Source of the DNA: JBGASG01 sp046328035
GTDB lineage: Bacteria > Cyanobacteriota > Vampirovibrionia > Obscuribacterales > Obscuribacteraceae
Direction of reading: 5' to 3'
DNA: 64,000 nt
Assembly (NCBI GenBank): GCA_046328035.1
Contig: JAXLXI010000025.1
Location: forward strand, 1 to 64,000
Under the pieces are notes generated by a model, which was given only the letters and a program-made list of their open reading frames with translations, was not told where the DNA came from and searched no databases. Below are positions 26,034 to 35,602 of the stretch, in pieces. Each line of letters starts with the position of its first letter. The first letter of the stretch is position 1. The position numbers were made by a program, and so were the translations under genes.

Positions 26034-26774
26034 TCAGGTGGTGACTTTGCGAATTCGCATTTCATCGAACGAGTTGACGGGAGCGAATTGGTCATCGCCT
26101 TCATTTGGTTTGTAGCCTGAGCGGATGCAAAGGACTGTGGACATGCCGCTTTGCCTGGCTGCCTGCAGTTCCGCGCCTACGTCGCTGACGAAGAGGATGT
26201 GCTCTGTGTCGATTTGCAGGTGACGGGCTATCGCTTTGTAGCTTTCTGTTTCACGCTTGGCACCAAATGTGGTGTCGTAAAAGCCGACCAGGAACTTCGT
26301 CAGGTCTCCAAATTCAGTGTGTTGGAAGAAGACCTCTTGTGCGGTGCTGCTGCCTGAGGAGTAGATGGCTACCTTCAGTCCGTCATCAGTCCATCTCTGC
26401 AATGCGGCTGGCACATCTGAAAATAGTTGCGAACGCAATGCGCCGGACGTGTAGCCTTGCTTCCAGATTAGGCCCTGAATTTCCTTCAGCCCGGTTGTTT
26501 TGGAATCTACGTCCATGAGCGCCAGTGCTTCTTTGGTTAGTTCCGGCAACGCTTGATCGATAGATGAATCGATTTGTTCGACGAGGTCGGCGCGATCTAT
26601 GTCGCGCGCTAGCTGTTTGCAGGCGTCGCGAGTTGTCGGCTCGTTGCGAGTTGCGCGCAGGAATTCATCCATCCGCTTGCGCGCGAACGGAAACAGAATG
26701 CGGTAGACAAAGTCTACAGGCGACGTTGTGCCTTCTATGTCGAGCAGAACTAAGTCAACCGCGAAGTGTAGCAT
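26034..26774 (-). CDS. mtnC: Enolase-phosphatase MtnC (acireductone synthase)
   Basis: HAD-superfamily enzyme that converts 2,3-diketo-5-methylthiopentyl-1-phosphate to acireductone in the methionine salvage pathway. Motif 1 is LLDIEGTTSPVDFV, motif 2 the IYSSGS strand, motif 3 the region FGAKRETESYKAIARHL, and motif 4 ILFVSDVGAELQAA. Length 246 is typical. The start codon lies 1 nt after the mtnD stop, in a tight mtnB-mtnD-mtnC operon on the minus strand. The enzyme precedes MtnD in the pathway. Confidence 0.94.
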   Translation of the reverse strand: MLHFAVDLVLLDIEGTTSPVDFVYRILFPFARKRMDEFLRATRNEPTTRDACKQLARDIDRADLVEQIDSSIDQALPELTKEALALMDVDSKTTGLKEIQGLIWKQGYTSGALRSQLFSDVPAALQRWTDDGLKVAIYSSGSSTAQEVFFQHTEFGDLTKFLVGFYDTTFGAKRETESYKAIARHLQIDTEHILFVSDVGAELQAARQSGMSTVLCIRSGYKPNEGDDQFAPVNSFDEMRIRKVTT

Positions 26775-26775
26775 T

Positions 26776-27357
26776 TCAGGGATTGATCACCGATGAGGCG
26801 CGCCGGATGGGCGAGTAGGTGGGACCGAAGCACAGCGGTTCGTACCTTCCGTGCACCGGTGCATCGACGTATTGCGGACTCCAGCCGGTTATCTCCTGGA
26901 ACAGGCGGATTGTCTTGATGGTTTTCTCTTTGCAGAGGTTAAACCAGTGACGTGTGCCAGCCGGAACGTTGATCAAATCGCCGGACATCATCTCTATGGA
27001 GAAGACCGTGCCGTCGGTGCCGCTGTGAATGTGGAAGATACCTGAACCGGCCACCACGAAACGAACTTCGTCTTCGCTGTGCGTGTGCTCTTTGTTGAAC
27101 TTATCGAGCATGGCGTCCAGACCGGGTGTTTCCGGTGTCACGTTGATGACGTCGGCTGTGACGTAGCCGCCGCGTTTCTTCAAAGTTTCGATTTCGGATG
27201 CGTACTCGTCGAGTATTTGTGCATCTGTGGCACCATCAGGCAGTCGTCCCGCTACAGGCCAGACTTCGTATGTAATGTGATGCGGCGCCAGGAATTCTGC
27301 GATGGCTTCGCCGTCTTCAATCGTCGTTGCGGATGCAGGAATATGTACGCGCGCCAC
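26776..27357 (-). CDS. mtnD: Acireductone dioxygenase MtnD
   Basis: Cupin-fold metal dioxygenase that cleaves acireductone with O2 to give 2-keto-4-methylthiobutyrate (Fe form). Metal ligands are in NKEHTHSEDEVRFVVAGSGIFHIHS (two His and Glu) and GTRHWFNL (His). I place the start at GTG, because a strong GGGGAGAG ribosome site lies 7 nt upstream and it falls just after the mtnB stop; an in-frame ATG 33 nt further up would overlap mtnB. The operon order mtnB-mtnD-mtnC supports the assignment. Confidence 0.93.
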   Translation of the reverse strand: MARVHIPASATTIEDGEAIAEFLAPHHITYEVWPVAGRLPDGATDAQILDEYASEIETLKKRGGYVTADVINVTPETPGLDAMLDKFNKEHTHSEDEVRFVVAGSGIFHIHSGTDGTVFSIEMMSGDLINVPAGTRHWFNLCKEKTIKTIRLFQEITGWSPQYVDAPVHGRYEPLCFGPTYSPIRRASSVINP

Positions 27358-27358
27358 T

Positions 27359-28030
27359 TCAAAACTCTCCCCGATGCCAGACATACTCAATCAAGAACTC
27401 GAGCGCCTCGACATGCCGACGCGCATCCTGAATGGTGGTGCCCCACGTGTACAGCCCGTGCCCGGCAATGAGAAATCCTGGGCACGCGGTGAGTGTTTCC
27501 TTCGTCAGTCGATCCGCGAGTCCCTTTATGTCCTGCGTATTTTCGAAGATCGGCACCGCGATTTCCGTGTCGTGCGTTGTGATACCAGGCAGGGCCTTGA
27601 GCATCTCGAGTCCGCGTATCTTCAGTTGTCCTGCCGACACCAGCTTCTGCGAAACCAGTGTGCCAAACATCGAGTGCGTGTGCAGTATCGATCCGGCGCC
27701 GGTGAGCCGCGCTATCTGCACGTGCAAGGCGGCTTCGGCAGAGGGCTTCAACGCGTCAGCGCTTGCTTGATGTGCAGTGGATGCGCCTCGATCGAGCGCC
27801 GATACGATTCGACATTGATCATCAACGATGACGAAGTCGCGACGCGACAGATTGCCTTTGTGCATGCCGCTGGCTGTCATCAGAAGCGCGAGCGGTTGTC
27901 GCGCGACGACGGAACTATAGTTGCTGCTGGTCGCCAGCGACCAGTTCTTCGCATATAAAGTTGCGCCGATGTCGCATAGCTCGTCGGCCATGGCAATCGT
28001 TTCCGCACTCAGTTGTGTGCTGGCGCTCAT
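27359..28030 (-). CDS. mtnB: Methylthioribulose-1-phosphate dehydratase MtnB
   Basis: Class II aldolase-fold Zn enzyme that dehydrates 5-methylthioribulose-1-phosphate in methionine salvage. Zn ligands are in SILHTHSMFG and in AGHGLYTWG; LLMTASGMHKGNLSRRDFVIVD is the family N-terminal motif. The ATG is preceded by GAGG; the frame stays open 57 nt upstream without a site. It is first in the mtnB-mtnD-mtnC operon. mtnA and mtnK are not in this window. A small GC-rich hairpin (GCGCCC/GGGCGC, 28060-28079) lies in the leader about 30 nt before the start. Confidence 0.92.
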   Translation of the reverse strand: MSASTQLSAETIAMADELCDIGATLYAKNWSLATSSNYSSVVARQPLALLMTASGMHKGNLSRRDFVIVDDQCRIVSALDRGASTAHQASADALKPSAEAALHVQIARLTGAGSILHTHSMFGTLVSQKLVSAGQLKIRGLEMLKALPGITTHDTEIAVPIFENTQDIKGLADRLTKETLTACPGFLIAGHGLYTWGTTIQDARRHVEALEFLIEYVWHRGEF

Positions 28031-28458
28031 GTAATCACCTCGCCTCACATTATCTCGCAGCGCCCCCGAATTTGGGCGCCCGCGCACGCCAACCTGACCA
28101 CAAACGTGACCAATCGCAAGCTCTTGACAAGTACCCCAAAAATAATGCTCGGGACCGTCCAGAATCTCGACGCGCGGTATAGATATAGATACACACGGCG
28201 TGCATCAAATTGAGCCTGGAACACGAGCGCAATGCTCGCTGTCTGGCGATGTTTGACTGCTCGATTTAGTGGGGACCGGATGTTTAGCTGAACCTGGGTT
28301 CGGCTGACTTCGTGTCAGTTCGGACCTGGCGTTCGGCTAGTCGCGCCTGCACTGCGTTCGGCTAATCTGCGCCGAGATCCCTGGTGAAGGATGCGGATGG
28401 TATCACCTGGTCGCGCGTGACGTTCAGCTGATTGACGGTCAGTCGCTGGCCTCAGCCG
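28031..28458. other. Gene-free stretch with short GTTCGGCT repeats
   Basis: No convincing gene. Close to mtnB it holds a hairpin with arms GCGCCC/GGGCGC. Between about 28290 and 28450 a short degenerate repeat recurs: GTTCGGCTGAC, GTTCGGCTAGTC, GTTCGGCTAATC and GTTCAGCTGATT, with CCTGG words nearby. The stretch separates the mtn operon from the epimerase-PhyH operon on the same strand and should contain the mtn promoter, but no clear -10/-35 pair stands out. No SAM riboswitch pattern was seen. Confidence 0.5.
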
Positions 28459-29142
28459 TTACGCCTCGGTCCATTGTAGTCCGGCGGGCAGATCGTACGC
28501 GGCGTACTCGATGTGCAGAACGCGGCGATGCGCGGGATTGGAAGAAACAGGTGAGCTGTGCAGGATCAGCGGTTTCATCAAAATGATGTCGCCGGCCGCG
28601 GCTGGAACCGCCACAGACTGGCGTTGTGTGCGCAGTTCGGCGATCGATTGCGGATCGAGAATGCCCAGTCGGTGCGACTCGGGGATGAAATTGATCGGGC
28701 CGTTTTCCAGTGGCGAATCATCTATATGTATGCGCAGTGCCACCATGTTTTGTAGCACCGCCGCCGGCGGTTGCACGTGGTGCACACCTGATTTGATGGA
28801 CCACGGTCCGTAACCGGCAACATCAATGCGTTCCTTGACCGCGATTGTGACATCCTGATGCCAGGTTACATACCAGTTGGTACTTGGCGTTTTGTCAAAC
28901 AGTATCGCGCGTACCGGTTTTGGAACTCCCTCGCCCAATGCGCTTCGCGCCAGGGACGAAAGCTTAGCTGAACAAGCGAAGTGGCCCACCGCCTCCGAAC
29001 GTTGCAGCAGCAGGCGCATTCCCGCTTCGGATTCACCACGCTCGCGCAGAGGTTCGACTTGTGTCAACAGCGACGTCAATTGCTCGGGCGCCACCACCGC
29101 GTGCTGCACAGCGAAGCCATCGATGGAAACATCACCAGTCAT
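28459..29142 (-). CDS. Phytanoyl-CoA dioxygenase (PhyH) family protein
   Basis: A 2-oxoglutarate/Fe(II)-dependent oxygenase of the PhyH family. The metal-binding facial triad is visible as His and Asp in VTWHQDVTI and the distal His in PLILHSSPV, with the 2OG-binding Arg in NPAHRRVLHIEY. GPINFIPESHRLG is the family double-stranded helix strand. Length 227, slightly shorter than many members. The start overlaps the stop of the upstream epimerase gene in an ATGA arrangement, so the pair is translationally coupled. Substrate unknown, possibly a hydroxylation step in specialised metabolism. Confidence 0.88.
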   Translation of the reverse strand: MTGDVSIDGFAVQHAVVAPEQLTSLLTQVEPLRERGESEAGMRLLLQRSEAVGHFACSAKLSSLARSALGEGVPKPVRAILFDKTPSTNWYVTWHQDVTIAVKERIDVAGYGPWSIKSGVHHVQPPAAVLQNMVALRIHIDDSPLENGPINFIPESHRLGILDPQSIAELRTQRQSVAVPAAAGDIILMKPLILHSSPVSSNPAHRRVLHIEYAAYDLPAGLQWTEA

Positions 29143-30158
29143 CAGGAGATTTGAGCGGACGCCGCGGCGGCATGGGCCGTCAGGAGTTCGGTTTCGCGCT
29201 CCGGCGGCAAGCCGGCTTTGCGCGGCAGCGCGGCGTCGCGGGTGCGATCCCAGGTGAGCGTGTCGCGGATGGTATCGGCGAGCGGGCGATAGGTCAATTC
29301 GGCAACGTGAGCCTTGGTGCAGTCGATGCTCATGAAACCACGAAAGTCTTCATTCGATTCCGGTAGCCAGAGAGGCAGCTGCGTCCAGTCTTCGACGCCG
29401 GCTGCGGTCAGCTCTTCGTCGGATAGCCAGACAAACTCCGCATCACTCTCGGTAGCCGCCTTGCACTCATCCAGAAAGTGATCCATAGAAAGGGGAAAGT
29501 TCGGACCGGTGGCATTGTAGGCTCCGGAACCATCACTTGCCACCACCCGCAAAATCCAATCGGACAGGTCGCGAACATCAATAAACTGCACCTGCCGATC
29601 CGGATTGCCCGGCGCCAGAACCTTCCCGCCTGCCGCCACCCGTCCCGGCCAATAGGTGAATCGATCTGTCGAATCAAATGGACCGACTATCAAACCGGCC
29701 CGCACGCAGATAGCGTTGTCGCCGTAGACCCGGCTGACTTCGGTCTCGCACGCAGCTTTCAGTGAACCGTAATCGTCCTCGCCGTCAATGGGTTTCTTTC
29801 GCAGCGGTGCAGTTTCGTCCATGCCGGTCTGGCGAAAGTCCTGGTATGCCGAAATGCTCGAGATGAAAACATACTTTCCGGCACAGTCCTTGAGAGCCGT
29901 CGCCGATGCCGCCACCGCAGGCGGTGTGTAGCCGCATGTATCGATGACCGCATCCCAGGTTTTGCCGGCACCGGCGAGGCGAGCCAGGTCGGACTCCTGA
30001 TTGCGGTCACCGAGTACTTTCTCGAGATCTGGGGAGTCCTGCTCGGGCAAGTTGTTGGTTCCGCGATTGAACGTCGTCACCGAGTGACCAGCCGCTTTCG
30101 CCGCCGAGACCAGATGCCGCCCCAGGAAAACTGTGCCACCAAGAATCAATAGATTCAT
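29142..30158 (-). CDS. NAD-dependent epimerase/dehydratase (extended SDR)
   Basis: Rossmann-fold sugar-nucleotide epimerase/reductase-like protein. The dinucleotide-binding site is the N-terminal LLILGGTVFLGRHLV, and the catalytic Tyr-Lys pair is in DDYGSLKAACE, with the upstream Ser in FISSISAYQD. The C-terminal substrate domain is about 150 residues. The ATG directly before LLILGG was chosen over an in-frame ATG 18 nt upstream. It is coupled to the PhyH gene by a 1-nt overlap. The length of 338 is normal. The substrate is unknown. Confidence 0.87.
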   Translation of the reverse strand: MNLLILGGTVFLGRHLVSAAKAAGHSVTTFNRGTNNLPEQDSPDLEKVLGDRNQESDLARLAGAGKTWDAVIDTCGYTPPAVAASATALKDCAGKYVFISSISAYQDFRQTGMDETAPLRKKPIDGEDDYGSLKAACETEVSRVYGDNAICVRAGLIVGPFDSTDRFTYWPGRVAAGGKVLAPGNPDRQVQFIDVRDLSDWILRVVASDGSGAYNATGPNFPLSMDHFLDECKAATESDAEFVWLSDEELTAAGVEDWTQLPLWLPESNEDFRGFMSIDCTKAHVAELTYRPLADTIRDTLTWDRTRDAALPRKAGLPPERETELLTAHAAAASAQIS

Positions 30159-30420
30159 CGCCGATACCCGATTCAAGCCGCAATGGCTGCATTATCCCAG
30201 CTATCAGGGGCGGTTTCCTGAGGCGTCGACCGCCTGTTGGACCCAGGAGGCGAACGCTGCCTTACCGCGACGCCGTGCCCGCCACTTCCCGCCGCTTGTC
30301 AGGAAGTCATTAGGCTACACGGACGGTAAATTTCGTTATATATAGGACCGCTTTGCGCCGCCGTGTCCGACAATGGAGAGAGGCTAATACACTCATCCCC
30401 AGACACGGAGTCGCCGCAGC

Positions 30421-32739
30421 ATGGCCAGACGTTTTCTGCTTGCCGCTTTGTCTTTGTCCCTGACGCTGCCCTGGTTTTCGCCCTCGCCGCCTTCCGCATA
30501 CTTGCCTGCCGCGCACGCGCAGGAGGCGATGTGGAACACGTTCATGAAGGAAGGCATGATGGCTTTCGGCAAGGGCAACTATCAGGAAGCGGAAAAACTT
30601 CTGACCTCGGCGCTCAAGTCGGCCGAAGAAGAACCGACGGTGAAAGCTGGACAGCGCTGCGTGATCATGGAGATGCTGTCGCTGGTCTTGCTGCAAGAAA
30701 ACAAATACGCCGAAGCCGAAGCCAACTACAAAAAGGAACTGGCTGTCTGCGAAAAAGAATACGGCGCCGGCTCGGTCAATGCGGCGATGGTGGTCGCCAG
30801 CCTGGCCGGAGTTTATAGCGGGCAGCGCCAGTATCCCGAGGCGGAAGCGCTCCTCACCAAGGCGATCGGGATGGCTACCAAAACCGAGGGTGGCGACAGC
30901 ACCACCGTCGCCGGCATGCTTTCATCGCTGGCAGATCTGTACGGCAAGCAAAAGAAATATGCGGAAGCCGAAACCACCTCCCTGCGCGCTCAGAAGATCT
31001 ATGAAACCAAACTGGGTCCCACGGATGTGAAAGTGGTGCAGTGCATGCTGCATCGCGGCATTCGCTATGAAGAGCAGATCAGATACACCGAAGCGACCAA
31101 GCTTCTGAAAGACGCTCTGGCTATCAATGAGAAAGCGCGCGGCGCCGACAACGATCAAAACGGACCGCTTCTGGACTTCCTGGCGATATTGCTGATCGAA
31201 CAGGGTAAGTATGCCGAAGCGTTGCCGCTTACAAAGCGTGCTCTGGCGATCAATGAGAAAGAGCACGGCGTCGACACATTGTTTTCGCTGAACAGCCTCA
31301 ATTGCCTGGTCACCGAATACGATGGCATGGGCAGCAACGTTGCCGAAGCTGACGCGATCAACGACCGAGTTTTGAAAGCGGTTGAAGGCATGTTCGGACC
31401 GAATCATGCCTCGATGGTGGTGCCGTTGAGAAACAAAGCCAAGCACGCGTGGACCCGCCGGGAATTTGCCCAGGCGCAATTGATTTACGACCGCGTCCTG
31501 AAGATACAGCAGAACACTCCGGGTATCGCGCCTTCCAGTCTGGTTTCATCGATGAACGATCTGGCTGCCGCCTATCGCGCCACCGAGAATTATATCGACG
31601 CCGAGTCTATGTATCGCGACGTGCTGGCTAAAGATCAGGAGCGCCTCGGCTTTACAGATCCGGCGATTGCCGCCGATCTCGACAACCTCTCGCGCGTGCT
31701 CGCCGCCCAGGGCAAACAAGCCGAAGCCGACAAATTGTCGCGCCAGTCACTGGTGATCAAGAAAGCGCTGCCCGGCTCCAGCAAGCTGGTCGAGCCCGAG
31801 AAGAAATCCGCCGCCCCCGCCGCCGGCACGGGCACCGGCGCCACCGCTTCTGCCACCGCCGAGGACACCACGGGCACCCAGGTCAAAGTTGGTCGGTCCG
31901 CCGATCTGAATCGACCGGTCAAAGATAAGTGGGCGGTTGTTGTCGGTATCAGCTCGTTCGAAGACCCGGAACTCAATCTCAAGTATGCCGCCAAGGATGC
32001 CACCGACTTCCGCAACTACCTGGTCGGCGAGGCGCATTTCCAGCCCGACCACGTCAAACTCTTGACCAACGAACAGGCCACCCACGACAACATCGTCAAT
32101 GCGCTCGGCACCGGGTGGCTGGGGCGCGTCGCCAAACCCGATGATCTCGTCGTGATATATATGTCGAGCCATGGCAGCGCCCCTTCCGATACGGCGAAGG
32201 GCTCCAACCTGATTGTCACCTACGAAACCTCCATGGATAACCTGGAACTTTCTGGCATCCCCATGCAATGGTTGACTGGCAGCATCAAGAAAATGGTGCA
32301 CTGCGATCGCACCGTGCTGGTACTGGACGTTTGCCATGCCGGTGCCGTGAAGAGCGACGAGCAGAAGGGACTGGCTCGCACCGCGGCAGCCAGCCCGTTC
32401 AATGTGGACGGCGTGGTGCTCGGCAAAGGGCAAGTATTGATTGCATCCAGCGACGCCGATCAGGTGTCGTGGGAATCGCGAACCAGCAAAAACGGCGTCT
32501 TCACCTACCGCTTGCTGGAGGGATTGCGCCAGCAGGGAGACAAGACTTCGCTGGCCAATGCCTGCACATATCTGCGTGAGAAGGTCGAGGAAGAAGTGCT
32601 CAGAGATCGCGCCAAGCTGCAGACACCGGTGATCATCAAAAACTGGGACGGCGACGACGTGATACTGGGAGTAATACCATCCAGCCCACGCGCCGGATTG
32701 GATGCACCGGCGAAAGAAGCCTCTGCGTCTGGTCCCTGA
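30421..32739 (+). CDS. Exported TPR-caspase protein
   Basis: A 772-residue protein with a signal peptide (cleavage near AAHAQE), about eight TPRs of the NYQEAEKLLTSALKSAEEE and KYAEAETTSLRAQKIYETKLG type (residues 45-450), a Pro/Ala/Thr linker, and a C-terminal caspase-fold (C14) domain beginning KWAVVVGISSFED. The catalytic dyad is His584 in MSSHGSA and Cys638 in LDVCHAGA, and the substrate-side strand is QVLIASSDADQVSWES. It is the full-length equivalent of the truncated protein at the window start. Next downstream, 143 nt away on the same strand, is a Ser/Thr kinase gene, suggesting a signalling link. It is divergent from the epimerase operon. A GGAG lies about 10 nt before the ATG. Confidence 0.9.
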   Translation: MARRFLLAALSLSLTLPWFSPSPPSAYLPAAHAQEAMWNTFMKEGMMAFGKGNYQEAEKLLTSALKSAEEEPTVKAGQRCVIMEMLSLVLLQENKYAEAEANYKKELAVCEKEYGAGSVNAAMVVASLAGVYSGQRQYPEAEALLTKAIGMATKTEGGDSTTVAGMLSSLADLYGKQKKYAEAETTSLRAQKIYETKLGPTDVKVVQCMLHRGIRYEEQIRYTEATKLLKDALAINEKARGADNDQNGPLLDFLAILLIEQGKYAEALPLTKRALAINEKEHGVDTLFSLNSLNCLVTEYDGMGSNVAEADAINDRVLKAVEGMFGPNHASMVVPLRNKAKHAWTRREFAQAQLIYDRVLKIQQNTPGIAPSSLVSSMNDLAAAYRATENYIDAESMYRDVLAKDQERLGFTDPAIAADLDNLSRVLAAQGKQAEADKLSRQSLVIKKALPGSSKLVEPEKKSAAPAAGTGTGATASATAEDTTGTQVKVGRSADLNRPVKDKWAVVVGISSFEDPELNLKYAAKDATDFRNYLVGEAHFQPDHVKLLTNEQATHDNIVNALGTGWLGRVAKPDDLVVIYMSSHGSAPSDTAKGSNLIVTYETSMDNLELSGIPMQWLTGSIKKMVHCDRTVLVLDVCHAGAVKSDEQKGLARTAAASPFNVDGVVLGKGQVLIASSDADQVSWESRTSKNGVFTYRLLEGLRQQGDKTSLANACTYLREKVEEEVLRDRAKLQTPVIIKNWDGDDVILGVIPSSPRAGLDAPAKEASASGP

Positions 32740-32882
32740 TAGAGTCGTGTTTCCATATCGCTGATATATACCGTCGAAAATTTCTTCGCAGTTTTCGACA
32801 GGTTTTCCGCACTTTTAAGGCACGATGAAGCGAATACCCCTTACAATTACCTTGAGCGACCCGAAGCGAGGAAGAGATCGCG

Positions 32883-35177
32883 TTGTTTCAAGATCCCGAT
32901 ACTGTCCGTGGTGCTGAACTTTCGTTAGTATCGGAGGAATCTTCGGAGCCCGCTTCCAGCGAAGCTGCTAATACCGAGCCCCCGCCCGCGACGGAGGCTC
33001 GCCGCCATCTCGGTTTTGATCCCGACGCTACCGAAGATGAGTTCGGCGCGTTCTTCGAAGACACGCTGGTCTATCAAGATCCGTACGACACCGACAATCC
33101 CGAAGTTCGCGATGATTCGGTGCTCTATGACGACGCCATCGCCTTCGATACCGCGGCACTGTCGGCAGTGCCGGTGGCTCCGCTGGCTTCGGCGGTGGCA
33201 GCAGAAACCGCGCGCCGGGCCGATGTTGAGCCCATTGTATATGCCGAGACCATAGTCTGGAATGATGATCCGGACGCCGAAGCTGAACTGGATCCCGTCG
33301 ATGTTTTTGCCCAGCACGCCTTTGACGCGCGCCAGTGGCAGGGCACCGCCAGCGACACCGTGCAGCGTTTCAATATTTTGCCGTTCCCGGAGTTGTTGTC
33401 CGAAGTATATGCGCCGGTCGGCGTCATCGGTGGTAGCGGCATGACCTCCGTATATCTGGCGGTGCACAAGAAGCGCGACCAGCCGGTTGCCGTCAAGTTA
33501 TTCGATACGCGCCGCGACAAGGAGCGTCGCCTGGTCAAGAAGTTTCTCGATGAAGCCCGACGCGCCTGCAAACTGACAGGCGACAACATTGTCACCATAT
33601 TCGAATCCGGTGTCGCCGAAGACACACCGTTTCTCGTCATGGAGTTCGTTGAGGGACGCACGCTCGCCGATATCCTCAATCAGCAAGGCACCCTCAGCGA
33701 CGAGCGCTTCGTGGAAGTGTTCGAGCAGGTCTGCCTGGGGCTGCGCGAAGGACATCGCGCCGGCATCGTGCATCGCGACATCAAGCCCAGCAATATTTTG
33801 ATCGCCGAAAAAGAAGACGGCTCGTGGTTGGTGAAACTCGCCGACTTCGGCATTTCGAAATCCACGGATAACACGGCCGGCATCGACCTCAATCTCAACA
33901 AGATGGGCGATGTGCACGGAACGCCGTTCTACATGAGCCCCGAGCAATGTATGGGGCGTCCCGCCGATAAGCGCTCGGACATCTTCAGCCTCGGCTGCGT
34001 CATGTACGAAACCGCCACCGGCTCTCTGCCTACATGCGGTGACAACCTTACTGAAACCGTGCGCGCGCGACTGACCGAAACGCCGAAGACTTTCGGTCAG
34101 CTGCAAATCAAGTTCAACAAGAAACTTGAGAAGCTCACACTCAAGTGCCTGCACAAAGATTTGAATGCTCGTTACAAGAACGTCGACGAAGTGCTCAAAG
34201 ATTTGCTCAAGTGCAAGAAACGCAAGAAGGTGCCGCGCAAGTTCTCGCTGAAGAGCGCGGTCCGCAACGTCAAATGCCTGGTCGCTGTCGCCGGTTCCGT
34301 CGCGCTGGTCGGCGCCGTCGGTACGTTCATTTCGTGGAAACTGGCCCCCTTCGATATGCCGGGGCACTGGCAGCGATACCGCGAAGCTGTGACTCAACAT
34401 GATGATCGCAAGGCTGCCACCACGTTGCTTGCCATCATCGACAACAAACCGAGTGATCCAAGTTGGAACACACCCGGGTTTCTATATTCGCAAGACCTGG
34501 CGAAACGCGGCTTGAATAGCGGCGCTGAAGACATACTGGCGGCGATGGTGAAACAGCTGCCGAAAACCAAAATCGCGCCCGCGGAAAGAGCGCGCATTCT
34601 GAAGTTATACGGAGACGTGCTCGTCAAGCAGGGCAACGACCTGACCGGCAAACAGGTCTATGAACAACTGGTGGCACTGCAAAGAACGTATAAATCCGAC
34701 GCCATCATCACCGGTATCGCGGAACAAGCCCTCGGCGACATCGCCAAACGCGAACGCCGCCCCGCCGACGCCGCCGACCACTACCAGAAAGCCATCATGC
34801 TTTACCGCAATAATCCTGCGTACATGGGCGGGGTCGCGGATAACTACGCCGCGCTCTTGCACGAGCAAGGTAACTTCGCCGAAGCGGAGAAGTACTTCGA
34901 CTTTGCCAAGAAAGCATTTTTGAAGAGCTTCGGTCCGAAGAACGCGTTTTCGGTTTACGGCACCACCTTGCTGGGCGAGTTCTATCTGAAGAACCGCAAA
35001 CCGGCGCTCGCCGAAGACAACTTCCGCGAGGCACTGAGCATGCTGAAAAACGTAGACAAAAAGGATGCGGAGTACGAAGTGGAACGTGTCCGCCTGCGCG
35101 ATTTATATCGCCAATTGCTTAAGCAAACACACCGCGAAAAAGACCTGCCGAAGATCGAAGCTTCGCTGAGCAGGTAA
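32883..35177 (+). CDS. Hanks-type Ser/Thr kinase with TM helix and TPR tail
   Basis: A 764-residue membrane-anchored receptor-like kinase. It starts at TTG after a strong GAGGAAGAG site. Residues 1-160 are acidic and low-complexity. The kinase domain (about 178-440) has the Gly loop at 183-190 (GGSGMTSVY), Lys205 in VAVK, HRDIKPSN with catalytic Asp299, DFG at 321-323 and GTPFYMSPEQ. A basic stretch is followed by one transmembrane helix (about 462-485) and an extracytoplasmic region of about 280 residues with TPR-like repeats (DAADHYQKAIMLYRNNP and AEKYFDFAKKAFLKSFG). This layout suggests signal sensing outside the membrane. The small downstream gene starts 2 nt after its stop. Confidence 0.92.
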   Translation: MFQDPDTVRGAELSLVSEESSEPASSEAANTEPPPATEARRHLGFDPDATEDEFGAFFEDTLVYQDPYDTDNPEVRDDSVLYDDAIAFDTAALSAVPVAPLASAVAAETARRADVEPIVYAETIVWNDDPDAEAELDPVDVFAQHAFDARQWQGTASDTVQRFNILPFPELLSEVYAPVGVIGGSGMTSVYLAVHKKRDQPVAVKLFDTRRDKERRLVKKFLDEARRACKLTGDNIVTIFESGVAEDTPFLVMEFVEGRTLADILNQQGTLSDERFVEVFEQVCLGLREGHRAGIVHRDIKPSNILIAEKEDGSWLVKLADFGISKSTDNTAGIDLNLNKMGDVHGTPFYMSPEQCMGRPADKRSDIFSLGCVMYETATGSLPTCGDNLTETVRARLTETPKTFGQLQIKFNKKLEKLTLKCLHKDLNARYKNVDEVLKDLLKCKKRKKVPRKFSLKSAVRNVKCLVAVAGSVALVGAVGTFISWKLAPFDMPGHWQRYREAVTQHDDRKAATTLLAIIDNKPSDPSWNTPGFLYSQDLAKRGLNSGAEDILAAMVKQLPKTKIAPAERARILKLYGDVLVKQGNDLTGKQVYEQLVALQRTYKSDAIITGIAEQALGDIAKRERRPADAADHYQKAIMLYRNNPAYMGGVADNYAALLHEQGNFAEAEKYFDFAKKAFLKSFGPKNAFSVYGTTLLGEFYLKNRKPALAEDNFREALSMLKNVDKKDAEYEVERVRLRDLYRQLLKQTHREKDLPKIEASLSR

Positions 35178-35179
35178 TT

Positions 35180-35602
35180 GTGGGCGCCAGATATCGCAAC
35201 GTCGATTTGGAGATCCGGTCGCAATCTGATTTGGGTTCGCTGCGTGACGGGCTGGGTGAAAGTGTCGACGTTCTCTACTGCGGCGAGACTGAACCCGAGT
35301 CCGGGACATTTCTCTTGTCGGTTGAACTGAGTGGTTGCGGCATCTCCTGCGCAACCGATGCCGAGAACACCGCCGATGCCACGGTGATCGCCCTCTGCAA
35401 CCTGGTCGACGGGCTGACCGATACCGCCCGCGATGCCTGGAACAACGCCCAGGATCGCATGTTCGATATTGGGTTCGACGCCGACGCCGGCGATGCCCGA
35501 GTCGGGCAACCGTTACTGTCGGTCGAGGCCATCAGCCAAGTCGCGCGGATTGGAGCCCGACTTGCCCTGTCCGTTTACATGCCTAATAACACCGTCGGCT
35601 GA
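35180..35602 (+). CDS. Small protein co-transcribed with the kinase
   Basis: A 140-residue protein starting at GTG, 2 nt after the kinase stop, so almost certainly in the same operon. It is acidic, with strands (NVDLEIRSQSDLG, VDVLYCGETE and FLLSVELSGCG) followed by a long helix (DATVIALCNLVDGLTDTARDAWNNAQDR) and a C-terminal helix. I do not recognise the family. The tight linkage makes it a candidate substrate or modulator of the kinase (inference). A 25-nt imperfect hairpin (35631-35655) follows it and may end the transcript. Confidence 0.65.
   Translation: MGARYRNVDLEIRSQSDLGSLRDGLGESVDVLYCGETEPESGTFLLSVELSGCGISCATDAENTADATVIALCNLVDGLTDTARDAWNNAQDRMFDIGFDADAGDARVGQPLLSVEAISQVARIGARLALSVYMPNNTVG

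Noticed and set aside
28031..28458. SAM riboswitch before mtnB
   Set aside because: No recognisable SAM-I or SAM-II conserved core; only a small GC hairpin is present.
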